7,706 nt of DNA from Ferdinandcohnia sp036965165 (GCF_036965165.1 NZ_JBALOX010000237.1:1-7706), one strand, 5' to 3'. Numbered from the stretch's first letter, positions 1 through 5,448 are shown. Made by a program: numbers and translations. The notes: a model not told the origin generated them from the sequence alone.

Positions 1-27
1 CCCGTCCAATTGGACGGGTGCTTCTTT
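1..27 (+). terminator. Perfect hairpin, probable terminator of an upstream gene
   Basis: Positions 1-18 are a perfect palindrome: a 7-bp GC-rich stem (CCCGTCC/GGACGGG) with an AATT loop, followed by a weak T-rich tail (TGCTTCTTT). This is the shape of a rho-independent terminator for a plus-strand gene ending just left of the window. The tail is not a clean T-run, and the window edge hides what precedes it on either strand, so the direction is an inference. Confidence 0.4.
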
Positions 28-106
28 ACGGAACGAGTAAAATTTTTTTATCAAAAAAATAAATCCTTTTTTAAATCTTTTCGTCATAAATAGTGAGGTG
101 ATAAAA

Positions 107-298
107 ATGCCCGAGGATCAGGAACTGATTGAGGAAGTCATGCAAGGTAGCCAGGCGGCGATGGAGGTTTTGAAGAGGAAATACTATAAACTTATCTATG
201 CATTTGTTTATCGCAAAGTGGGAAACAAGGAAATGGCATATGATCTGACACAAGAAATTTTTATTAAAATGATGCAGCGAATCCAGTCATATTCATAG
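107..298 (+). pseudogene. Truncated ECF-type RNA polymerase sigma factor (region 2 only)
   Basis: The start is the ATG at 107, 6 nt after GAGGTG (95-100); an in-frame GTG at 98 overlaps that site and is less likely. The 63 residues match the N-terminus of a sigma-70-family ECF factor: an acidic helix, then region 2.1 (LKRKYYKLIYAFVYRKVGN) and the region 2.2 core-binding helix (AYDLTQEIFIKMMQ). The frame ends in a TAG at 296-298, where intact members continue into region 2.3/2.4 and then region 4 (about 160-190 residues in total). No region 4 helix-turn-helix is readable downstream in any frame. The fragment could not recognise promoters by itself, although a region 2 piece might still bind core polymerase. 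The stop codon is part of the first unit of the tandem repeat at 292-506, so truncation and repeat share a junction. The exact ECF subgroup cannot be told. Confidence 0.75.
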
Positions 299-506
299 CA
301 TTAATGAAGGGGGAAGCGATGAACAAGACTGACGGAAATCCTCTTCATAGCCTTGATGAAGAGGAAAGCATGTCAAAGAATGAAGGAAATCCTTTTCATG
401 GTCTTGATGAAGAGGAAAACGATGCACAAAAAATACCCTAATTCCTCGTCATAGTCTCGGTTTGCGGTCAATTTTCTCTTACCCAAACCCGAAAGGTCTT
501 CATAGC
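292..506. repeat. Degenerate tandem repeat, period about 52 bp, hairpin-forming units
   Basis: The octamer TTCATAGC or a close variant recurs at 292 (exact), 344 (exact), 395 (TTCATGGT), 448 (GTCATAGT) and 499 (exact), with spacings of 52, 51, 53 and 51. Units 2 and 3 are the best conserved, sharing TTGATGAAGAGGAAA after the octamer and GAAGGAAATCC or GACGGAAATCC before the next unit. Unit 1 shares TTCATAGCATTAATGAAG. Unit 4 is strongly diverged, and at 499 little beyond the octamer is recognisable. In unit 2, positions 339-348 and 356-365 form a 10-bp stem with a 7-nt loop; unit 3 can form the same stem with a G-U pair at the changed base; unit 1 forms a 5-bp version. The unit is long and continuous with no spacer/repeat alternation, so it is not a CRISPR array. 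Confidence 0.7.
319..441 (+). CDS. Possible 40-residue acidic repeat peptide
   Basis: This small frame starts at ATG 319, about 5 nt after a good AAGGGGG ribosome binding site (307-313), and ends at TAA 439-441, with no overlap with the sigma remnant. The peptide contains the segment NPLHSLDEEE followed 17 residues later by NPFHGLDEEE, so the DNA repeat is translated as a protein repeat. It is acidic and hydrophilic, with no signal peptide, membrane segment or cysteine. After the stop the same frame reads IPRHSLGLRS, a diverged third copy, which suggests that a longer repeat peptide existed or that the frame is incidental. Its place directly after an ECF sigma gene is where an anti-sigma factor normally lies, but the peptide lacks the usual transmembrane helix or zinc motif. 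I do not recognise it. It may not be expressed. Confidence 0.4.
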   Translation: MNKTDGNPLHSLDEEESMSKNEGNPFHGLDEEENDAQKIP

Positions 507-514
507 GCTAACAC

Positions 515-545
515 AATCTCATTCCTCATAGCTTTGAATGAGATT
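515..545. repeat. 10-bp inverted repeat over the 3' end of the AhpD-like gene
   Basis: AATCTCATTC (515-524) and GAATGAGATT (536-545) are perfect reverse complements with an 11-nt loop. The structure contains the last codons and the TGA stop (519-521) of the minus-strand AhpD-like gene. No T-run follows on the minus strand, so it is not a standard terminator. It could be a 3' mRNA-stabilising stem-loop, and I see no better terminator for this gene. Confidence 0.5.
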
Positions 546-1172
546 TGCTATGTGTGCATAAGCACCGCCCGCCCGGAGCGCAGCCGTTACCATAATTGCT
601 TCGGCAAGCTCCTCGCCTGTCGCCCCAAGCTTTATTGCATTTTTTGAATGAACATCTATACAGTATGGGCATTGTGTTGCGTTTGCAACTGCTACGGCGA
701 TGATTTCTTTAAACTTACTACTTAGTTTTCCTTCTTTAGTTGCTGTAGCACTAAATGCACCATACGCTTTGAAACCATCAGGGGCAAACTTTCCTAATTG
801 TCCTAGATGTTTTAAATTAGAGCGGGCATAAAGTATATCGGAAGCCTCTTGTGTATTGGCATTATGTACATGCGTGCTGTGGGTCACAGCTCCCCCAGCT
901 TCAACCGCCGCTACAACAAATACGGCTTCGGTTAACTCTTCTAATGATGCACCAGCTTTTTTTGCACCTTTTGTATGTGCATCAATACAATATGGACATT
1001 CTGTAACATGTGCTATCGCAACCGCAATGATTTCTTTTTCTTTCTTTGATAATACTCCTTCTTGCATAGCAGCCTTACCAAACGCATTATAGGCTTTTAA
1101 CTGTTCTGGAGCAAGATCCTTAATTCTCGCAAAATGTTTTAGATTTTCTTTTGGATAAAAGCTTGTGGACAT
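519..1172 (-). CDS. Two-domain AhpD / carboxymuconolactone decarboxylase-like protein
   Basis: The 217-residue protein is a tandem duplication of one carboxymuconolactone-decarboxylase (AhpD-like) domain: residues about 10-105 and 118-212 align (NLKHFARIKDLAPEQLKAY with NLKHLGQLGKFAPDGFKAY). Each half keeps the AhpD-type redox centre: Glu47, Cys59-Pro-Tyr-Cys62 and His66 in the first, and Glu156, Cys168-Pro-Tyr-Cys171 and His175 in the second. In AhpD a Glu-Cys-X-X-Cys-His relay supports thiol-dependent peroxidase or disulfide-reductase chemistry; one relay histidine of AhpD is Tyr here, as in many relatives. No signal peptide is seen, so the protein is probably cytoplasmic. A role in reducing peroxide or an oxidised partner is inferred from the family, and the true substrate is unknown. 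The ATG at 1172 follows AAAGGGGGTT with ideal spacing. It is transcribed divergently from the FAD-Rieske oxidoreductase, which may also be a redox-stress gene. Confidence 0.9.
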   Translation of the reverse strand: MSTSFYPKENLKHFARIKDLAPEQLKAYNAFGKAAMQEGVLSKKEKEIIAVAIAHVTECPYCIDAHTKGAKKAGASLEELTEAVFVVAAVEAGGAVTHSTHVHNANTQEASDILYARSNLKHLGQLGKFAPDGFKAYGAFSATATKEGKLSSKFKEIIAVAVANATQCPYCIDVHSKNAIKLGATGEELAEAIMVTAALRAGGAYAHIANLIQSYEE

Positions 1173-1338
1173 ATGATAACCCCCTTTAGATTCAAGATAG
1201 TTTTACCATTATTTTTTAAAAGTATTCTTAGAGTTGGCGTTAAGCTTACCCATCAAATTCCCTCCCGCCCATGTATGATACCTAAATTACTGGAAAACCT
1301 AATGGCAAAATTACTTATTTAGGAAATGAGGGTTTATT
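1173..1338. other. Divergent intergenic region between AhpD-like and FAD-Rieske genes
   Basis: These 166 bp must hold the starts of two divergent transcripts. The ribosome binding sites are clear: on minus, AAAGGGGGTT just upstream of 1172; on plus, GAGGGTT at 1328-1334. I could not find a convincing -35/-10 pair for either gene. The nearest plus-strand candidate (TTACTG at 1287-1292 with TACTTA at 1312-1317) has a 19-bp spacer and poor matches. There is no ECF-type GAAAC/CGTC or SigB-type GTTT/GGGTA pair with legal spacing. Confidence 0.4.
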
Positions 1339-2904
1339 GTGGCAAATGAGAAGAAGCTTCCCGAAACACCAGAGCCAATATGGAGGGTTGACGTTGATAT
1401 TCCAGAATTTCCTTCGCTAGAGGAAGACCTTGAGGTAGATGTAGTGATTGTAGGTGGGGGGATTACAGGTTTAACCTCTGCTTATGTCTTAGTAAATGAG
1501 GGACTCAAGGTAGCCATATTAGAAGCGGATAAATTGCTTAATGGGACAACGGGGCATACGACAGCTAAGGTTACTGCACAGCACGGGCTAATCTATGATG
1601 AATTCATCACAAATTTCGGAAAAAGTACGGCGAGGCTTTACTATGAAGCAAACACAGATGCAATAAAATTTGTCCAAAAAACAGTGGAAGAGCACCAGAT
1701 TGATTGTGATTTTAGCAACCAAGATGCAATCATTTATTCTACAACAGACGAGTACAAACAAAAGCTAGAAAACGAAGCAGAAGCCTATAAAAAAATTGGA
1801 ATCGTTGGTGGACTTGAAGACAGTATTCCTTTTAAAATTGACACAAAAAACGCACTTGTCATGAAAAATCAAGCCCAGTTCCATCCGGTAAAATATTTAG
1901 CACATCTTGTTAAAATTATTAAAGAAAAAGGTGGACTTATTTTTGAGAATACCGTTGCGGTGAATGTTGAAACAGGAGAAAAGCCGGTAGTACTCACTCG
2001 CGAAAATAAGCGAGTTAAAGCTGGTTTTGTTCTCGCTTGTTCCCATTTCCCATTTTATGAGGGCACGGGTCTATATTCTGCAAGAATGAAAGCAACCCGA
2101 TCATACATAGTCGCTACTAAAGTGAAGGAAAGTTACCCTGGTGGGATGTACATAAGTGCTGATAAGCCAACACGTTCACTACGATCAATGAAACATAATG
2201 GCGAAGAATATGTTTTAGCTGTAGGGGGCAGCCATCAAACGGGTGAACGAAATGACACAATGGAAGAGTACAATGCATTAGGCACTTTCGGAGAACAGGT
2301 ATTTGAATTAGAAGATATTACCTACCGTTGGTCGGCGCAAGATCTTCAAACATTGGATAAAATTCCTTATATTGGGGAACTCACAACAGGTGAACCCAAT
2401 ATTTTAGTTGCTACGGGATTTCGTAAATGGGGGATGACAAACGGTACTGCCGCTGCCCTGTTATTCAGGGATATTATCCTGAAACGAAATAATCCATATC
2501 GTGACATGTATTCACCTGCTCGATTCTATGCACATCCGACATTGAAAAATTTCTTTGTTAACAATGCGAAAGTCGTTAAGCATTTAATTCAAGGAAAAAT
2601 GGAAATCCCACAAAAAAATGTGGCTGACATTCCAAATGGGGAAGGTGCGGTGATTTCGATTGATGGACATCGAAAAGGAGCTTATAAAGATGAAAATGGT
2701 AAACTTTACATTGTAGATACAACCTGTACCCATGTAGGCTGTGAAGTTCATTGGAACAATGGTGAAAAATCATGGGATTGTCCTTGTCATGGATCTCGCT
2801 TCTCTTATTCAGGCGAAGTTTTAGAAGGTCCAGCAGAAAAGCCTTTGCAGCAATACGACTATACAATGCTGGATAACCTTACATCGGAGGATTCCGGGTA
2901 TTAA
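1339..2904 (+). CDS. FAD-dependent oxidoreductase with C-terminal Rieske [2Fe-2S] domain (YhfW-like)
   Basis: The 521-residue protein joins a DAO-type flavoprotein to a Rieske domain. Residues about 33-64 form the FAD-binding beta-alpha-beta unit, with VGGGITG at 38-44 and the ribose-binding acidic residue Glu62 in ILEAD. The glycine-oxidase/GlpD-like body runs to about 400, with a late ATGFRKWGMTNG segment typical of the C-terminal FAD contact. The Rieske domain (about 425-510) has Cys463-X-His465 and Cys481-X-X-His484 as cluster ligands, plus Cys468 and Cys483, which correspond to the disulfide pair of bc1/b6f-type Rieske proteins. Electrons presumably pass from an amine or similar substrate through FAD to the cluster, but neither substrate nor acceptor is known. 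The length and layout match Bacillus YhfW. The start is GTG at 1339, preceded by GAGGGTT. No signal peptide is seen. It appears to be a single-gene unit with a terminator at 2937-2967. Confidence 0.92.
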   Translation: MANEKKLPETPEPIWRVDVDIPEFPSLEEDLEVDVVIVGGGITGLTSAYVLVNEGLKVAILEADKLLNGTTGHTTAKVTAQHGLIYDEFITNFGKSTARLYYEANTDAIKFVQKTVEEHQIDCDFSNQDAIIYSTTDEYKQKLENEAEAYKKIGIVGGLEDSIPFKIDTKNALVMKNQAQFHPVKYLAHLVKIIKEKGGLIFENTVAVNVETGEKPVVLTRENKRVKAGFVLACSHFPFYEGTGLYSARMKATRSYIVATKVKESYPGGMYISADKPTRSLRSMKHNGEEYVLAVGGSHQTGERNDTMEEYNALGTFGEQVFELEDITYRWSAQDLQTLDKIPYIGELTTGEPNILVATGFRKWGMTNGTAAALLFRDIILKRNNPYRDMYSPARFYAHPTLKNFFVNNAKVVKHLIQGKMEIPQKNVADIPNGEGAVISIDGHRKGAYKDENGKLYIVDTTCTHVGCEVHWNNGEKSWDCPCHGSRFSYSGEVLEGPAEKPLQQYDYTMLDNLTSEDSGY

Positions 2905-2936
2905 AAAAAAATAGGTTTTTAGAAGGGAATCCAAAT

Positions 2937-2967
2937 GGGGGAGCCTTGAATTTAAGGGCTCCTTTAC
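2937..2967 (+). terminator. Probable rho-independent terminator after the FAD-Rieske gene
   Basis: GGAGCC (2940-2945) pairs with GGCTCC (2957-2962), extendable by TT/AA across a one-base bulge and by G-U pairs at the base. The T-tract is short (CTTTACATGTT), so it is weaker than the others in this window. It lies 33 nt after the stop codon, the expected place. Confidence 0.55.
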
Positions 2968-3018
2968 ATGTTATAGGTACTTGTAAAAAAATAAAATGCT
3001 TTTCTAAACCAAATAACA

Positions 3019-3047
3019 TTGCTATTTTTTTTTACATCTGTTATTAT
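3019..3047 (+). promoter_or_regulatory. SigA-type extended -10 promoter of the cold-shock gene
   Basis: TTGCTA (3019-3024) and TATTAT (3042-3047) are separated by exactly 17 bp, and the -10 is preceded by TG with one intervening base (3039-3041), making an extended -10. The spacer is a T-rich run. Initiation near 3054 would give a leader of about 112 nt before the ATG at 3166, similar to the long leaders known for cold-shock mRNAs. Confidence 0.6.
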
Positions 3048-3133
3048 AAAGAAGAATTATTTTTGTTCTTATTCAGATTAAGAAATATCTTTTGTTTTTC
3101 GTCTAAGGTATTTGAACAAGGATAGTAACATAT

Positions 3134-3156
3134 GTGTGGACAGTCACACTAGGAGG
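3134..3156 (+). promoter_or_regulatory. Leader hairpin directly before the ribosome binding site of the cold-shock gene
   Basis: GTGTGG (3134-3139) can pair with TCACAC (3144-3149) around a 4-nt loop (one G-U pair), and the strong ribosome binding site AGGAGG follows at 3151-3156, 9 nt before the ATG. A small stem this close to the Shine-Dalgarno site could affect ribosome access as temperature changes. Cold-shock mRNA leaders are known to be regulatory, but a role for this stem is inference. Confidence 0.4.
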
Positions 3157-3165
3157 CAATTTAAC

Positions 3166-3366
3166 ATGGAACAAGGTAAAGTTAAGTGGTTTAACGCAGA
3201 AAAAGGTTTTGGATTCATCGAGCGCGAAGGTGGAGACGATGTATTCGTACATTTCTCAGCAATCCAAGGCGACGGCTTCAAATCTTTAGACGAAGGTCAA
3301 AGTGTAACATTTGATGTAGAACAAGGACAACGTGGTCCTCAAGCTTCTAACGTTCGTAAAGCTTAA
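3166..3366 (+). CDS. Cold-shock protein of the CspA/CspB family
   Basis: This is a 66-residue single cold-shock domain that binds single-stranded RNA and DNA and acts as an RNA chaperone, aiding translation and transcription antitermination in the cold and in rapid growth. GKVKWFNAEKGFGFIE carries RNP1 (KGFGFIE) and VFVHF is RNP2; these give the surface aromatic and basic residues of the OB fold. The C-terminal GQRGPQASNV is also family-typical. The length equals that of Bacillus CspB/CspD. An in-frame TTG at 3112 would add 18 non-homologous residues; the ATG at 3166 is chosen because AGGAGG lies 9 nt upstream and homology begins there. It is monocistronic, with its own extended -10 promoter, a leader of about 112 nt and a strong terminator. 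Paralogue assignment (cspB, cspC or cspD) is not possible from sequence reading alone. Confidence 0.95.
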   Translation: MEQGKVKWFNAEKGFGFIEREGGDDVFVHFSAIQGDGFKSLDEGQSVTFDVEQGQRGPQASNVRKA

Positions 3367-3383
3367 TAAGAACCATCGTTAGC

Positions 3384-3418
3384 AAAGGGGTGTACCGATT
3401 TCGGTATACCTCTTTTTT
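3384..3418 (+). terminator. Strong rho-independent terminator of the cold-shock gene
   Basis: GGGGTGTACCG pairs with CGGTATACCTC around an ATTT loop (9 consecutive pairs, one of them G-U, then weaker pairs at the base), followed directly by TTTTTT (3413-3418). It begins about 20 nt after the stop codon. Confidence 0.9.
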
Positions 3419-3461
3419 AATGCAGATCTACAATTAAACAAAGCAGGTACAACTTGTATCT

Positions 3462-3721
3462 CTACCTATTCCAATTTCTTAATACCACTGTTTGTGTGGG
3501 TGCCACTCTGGCTCCTGACATAATAGTCAGTTCATATTTAACTCCATCATTCAGAAGTTCCGCAACTTTGTTACTCGTTACGTGTTTAACAATGGATAGG
3601 GTCTCTACTTTTTTTCCTTCCTATATGAGATAGTCAACAACTGCATCATGGAATTTTTCAGGTTCTATTTATACCATTTGTTCCAATCATCTAACTCGAA
3701 CCGAATTATATTGCCTCGTTT
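3462..3721 (-). pseudogene. Decayed unidentified gene remnant
   Basis: The minus strand reads like broken coding sequence. From 3721 down to a TAG at 3665-3667 one frame gives FKRGNIIRFELDDWNKWYK. A one-base frame change then gives IEPEKFHDAVVDYLI up to an in-frame TAG at 3621-3623. The same frame continues for 52 residues (segments such as VETLSIVKHVTSNKVAELLN and KYELTIMSGARVAPTQTVV) to a TAG at 3462-3464. The joined text has normal protein-like composition over about 85 residues, against one internal stop and one frameshift, and no start codon with a ribosome binding site is visible. I do not recognise the family. It fills most of what would otherwise be an empty stretch of about 450 bp between the cold-shock and deacetylase genes. 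Confidence 0.55.
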
Positions 3722-3732
3722 AAACAAAAGAT

Positions 3733-3782
3733 TTTACAAACCTTTTAAACATATATAATCTCCTATTTNNATTTAATATAAT
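3733..3782 (+). promoter_or_regulatory. Candidate promoter region of the deacetylase gene, containing two undetermined bases
   Basis: TATAAT at 3754-3759 is a perfect -10; the best upstream hexamer, TTTACA at 3733-3738, leaves only a 15-bp spacer. A second TATAAT lies at 3777-3782 without a -35. Positions 3769-3770 are N, so the length and content of this stretch are uncertain. Confidence 0.35.
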
Positions 3783-3814
3783 AGAAGTTGAAATAAATGA
3801 AAAGGAAGTAAACG

Positions 3815-4513
3815 ATGAAAAGAAAATTTGTACTTACTGGTCTTGTGATTGTTATCATTTTTCTTATGTTATTCGGAACCTATAAACTAATGAATTCAAG
3901 GTCGTTCCAATTATTTGGCGGTCTAACACAGCAGGTTGAAACCAATCAAAAGGTAATTGCTCTGACCTTTGATGATGGTCCATCTGAAAAAGTAAACGAA
4001 ATCCTACCGCTCTTGGAGAATTATAATGTGAAGGCGACGTTCTTTTTAATTGGACAAGATATCGAGAAATTTCCTGAAGAGGCAAAGAATATTGTGGAAG
4101 CGGGTCATCAGGTTGGAAATCACACGTATTCCCATAATCGCATGGTCTTCAAGGAACCATCCTATATAAAAGAAGAAATCGAAAAAACGGATCAACTTAT
4201 TCGTGGGGCAGGGTATAACGGGGAAATTGACTTCCGTCCACCAAACGGAAAGAAGCTCGTAGGTTTACCTTACTACCTTAACAAGCAAAACAAAGACACC
4301 ATCACGTGGAACATTGAACCGGATAGCTACCACACAACACCTGTGGATATAATAAATTACGTGAAAAATACAATCCAACCTGGATCTATCATCCTGCTGC
4401 ATCCAATGTATGATGATATCGATAAAGTACTTGCAGAAATTGAAGGGATTATCCAAACGCTTCAAAAAGAAGGCTATACTTTCGTAACTGTTAATGAGCT
4501 TCAAGGGTTGTAG
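3815..4513 (+). CDS. Membrane-anchored polysaccharide deacetylase (NodB domain)
   Basis: The 232-residue protein has an N-terminal signal anchor (basic MKRK, then hydrophobic residues 5-23) and a NodB deacetylase domain from about 45 to 230, so it acts outside the membrane. The catalytic motifs are all readable: TFDDGP with Asp53 (base) and Asp54 (metal); NHTYSH with metal-binding His103 and His107; RPPNG at 141-145; a WNIEPDSY segment at 165-172; and ILLHP with His196. Family members remove N-acetyl groups from peptidoglycan or other amino-sugar polymers, often giving lysozyme resistance or acting in spore cortex; the substrate here is not known. The ATG at 3815 follows AAGGAAG with good spacing. 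It appears monocistronic, ending at the shared terminator 4554-4586. The length is short but complete for single-domain members. Confidence 0.9.
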   Translation: MKRKFVLTGLVIVIIFLMLFGTYKLMNSRSFQLFGGLTQQVETNQKVIALTFDDGPSEKVNEILPLLENYNVKATFFLIGQDIEKFPEEAKNIVEAGHQVGNHTYSHNRMVFKEPSYIKEEIEKTDQLIRGAGYNGEIDFRPPNGKKLVGLPYYLNKQNKDTITWNIEPDSYHTTPVDIINYVKNTIQPGSIILLHPMYDDIDKVLAEIEGIIQTLQKEGYTFVTVNELQGL

Positions 4514-4553
4514 TTTCAGTTTGGTAAACCGGATTAATTCAATTAAACAGATA

Positions 4554-4586
4554 CAAAAAAAGAACCATATGAATTGGTTCTTTTTT
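4554..4586. terminator. Bidirectional rho-independent terminator
   Basis: An A-run followed by AGAACCA (4561-4567) pairs with TGGTTCT (4575-4581), followed by a T-run to 4586. The A-run on one side and T-run on the other make it work in both directions. It serves the deacetylase gene on plus and the small basic protein gene on minus, which converge here. Confidence 0.88.
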
Positions 4587-4591
4587 CGTTC

Positions 4592-4786
4592 TTAGACACC
4601 CATTTTTCTGCGGGTATTGCTTGGCTTTTTTGTTTGCTGGCTTTTCATTTTTTTTGTTGAAAGATCAGCATTCATTTTTCCTTTACCTGAAGAGGACTGA
4701 TTCTTTTTGTTTTCAAGCTGTTGCTTCATAGCTTCTTGCAAGCTGATTTTCTTTTTTGGTGCTTCGGATTGATTGTTCTCAGTCAT
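4592..4786 (-). CDS. Small basic hydrophilic protein of unknown function
   Basis: This is a 64-residue protein starting at ATG 4786, with AAGGTGG about 8 nt upstream; an in-frame GTG at 4798 lies inside that ribosome binding site and is rejected. The sequence is rich in Lys, Gln, Ser and Asn, with no hydrophobic segment or cysteine. A short amphipathic stretch (ISLQEAMKQQLENKK) is followed by a low-complexity basic tail ending in KKPSNTRRKMGV. The composition suggests a disordered, possibly nucleic-acid-binding, cytoplasmic protein. Small proteins of this sort are common in Bacillus, but I can name no function. It converges on the deacetylase gene and shares its terminator. The good ribosome binding site and terminator argue that it is real. 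Confidence 0.7.
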   Translation of the reverse strand: MTENNQSEAPKKKISLQEAMKQQLENKKNQSSSGKGKMNADLSTKKMKSQQTKKPSNTRRKMGV

Positions 4787-4871
4787 AGGAAATTCCACCT
4801 TTTTGAATATGTAGTTAGTCCAGTATAATCTATTTTCGCTTAATATGAAAGAAGGGTTAAAGTAAAAGGTT

Positions 4872-4898
4872 TGAAACCTTCATATTTTGAATCGTATA
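4872..4898 (+). promoter_or_regulatory. ECF-sigma-like promoter with a 15-nt spacer, before the lipoprotein pseudogene
   Basis: TGAAAC (4872-4877) and CGTATA (4893-4898) match the -35 and -10 elements known for Bacillus SigW-type ECF factors, but are separated by 15 nt instead of the usual 16-17. It lies 31 nt before the decayed start of the lipoprotein pseudogene at 4930. The one-base deficit fits the indel-rich decay of that gene. The -35 is also part of a short palindrome (4866-4880). Confidence 0.5.
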
Positions 4899-4929
4899 TG
4901 TGGTATGACACAAAGCAGAGGCAGATATA

Positions 4930-5390
4930 TTGTAAAAAGGTTTAATTGTCCTTTCTTTAATAGCATTATTATTTCTTGGTGCTTGTTCCATCCTTAAGGA
5001 TGGAAATAATACTGTCGCATATGTGCAAGAGGCAACAGACTATGTAAATTGAGTCAGTACGTTTATTAACTAGGCTTCAACCCTAACAGAGCAGGCTGTT
5101 ATTGATGAACTGGCTAGAGTGGATCTTGAGACGATGCTAACAGGAATGCAAGATGATATGGAAACATTCAACTCGTTATAGCAACCAGAAATGCGTCAGA
5201 CCTTCATCAGCAAATAGTCGATTATAACTAACAACCGGAAGAAGGCATTTATTTTAGAAAATATTGAGAATGGATAGTTTGATCAGTTCTACTTGGGAAT
5301 AGTGAGCTATTCATAAACCTACAGGAAATTATGAGTAACATCGATTATATAAAACAATTTATTAACTGGTTCGGGAGACGGAGAGAAAAC
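4930..5390 (+). pseudogene. Decayed small lipoprotein gene (DUF6376-like)
   Basis: A signal peptide is readable (LIVLSLIALLFLGAC, lipobox LGAC at 4975-4986), followed by VAYVQEATDYVN, LTEQAVIDELARVDLETMLT and MQDDMETFNSL. After a frame change comes DLHQQIVDYN (5199-5228), then LENIENG (5254-5274), and after another change NSELFINLQEIMSNIDYIKQF. The order resembles small Bacillus lipoproteins of about 150 residues that I recall as DUF6376; the name is from memory, so tentative. In-frame stops fall at 4933, 5050, 5071, 5179, 5229 and 5275, with at least three frame changes, and the start codon appears lost. The frame of the last segment stays open to 5423, so the true end is unclear. Normal decay is likely: neither a stop-codon reassignment nor programmed shifts would explain so many lesions. 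The promoter and terminator remain recognisable. Confidence 0.75.
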
Positions 5391-5408
5391 ATTAAATATC
5401 ATAGTTAT

Positions 5409-5448
5409 TGGAGTATGAATTAGCATTTAATTTCGTACTCCATTTTTT
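5409..5448 (+). terminator. Rho-independent terminator retained after the lipoprotein pseudogene
   Basis: TGGAGTA (5409-5415) pairs with TACTCCA (5436-5442), with further pairs inside the arm, followed by TTTTTT (5443-5448). It is the natural end of the decayed lipoprotein transcript. Confidence 0.8.

Noticed and set aside
30..90. ECF autoregulatory promoter before the truncated sigma gene
   Set aside because: GGAACG (30-35) and CGTC (82-85) are present but 46 nt apart, and no TGAAAC-like element lies 16-17 nt before CGTC.
292..506. CRISPR array
   Set aside because: The units are contiguous at about 52 bp and diverge gradually. There is no alternation of identical repeats with unique spacers, and no cas genes are present.
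462..647. Plus-strand frame of 61 residues
   Set aside because: It runs from the repeat tail into the antisense of the AhpD-like gene, with no ribosome binding site. Only its start shows the diverged repeat reading.
856..1092. Plus-strand frame of 78 residues
   Set aside because: It is antisense to the AhpD-like gene, whose motifs prove the minus strand is coding.
2576..2866. Minus-strand frame of 96 residues
   Set aside because: It is antisense to the Rieske domain of the FAD oxidoreductase and has no ribosome binding site.
3112..3165. TTG start extending the cold-shock protein by 18 residues
   Set aside because: The extension has no cold-shock homology, and AGGAGG is placed for the ATG at 3166.
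4930..5390. Stop-codon readthrough or recoding to explain the broken lipoprotein frame
   Set aside because: The lesions include TAA, TAG and TGA stops as well as frame changes in both directions, and neighbouring genes use standard stops. Ordinary decay explains this better.
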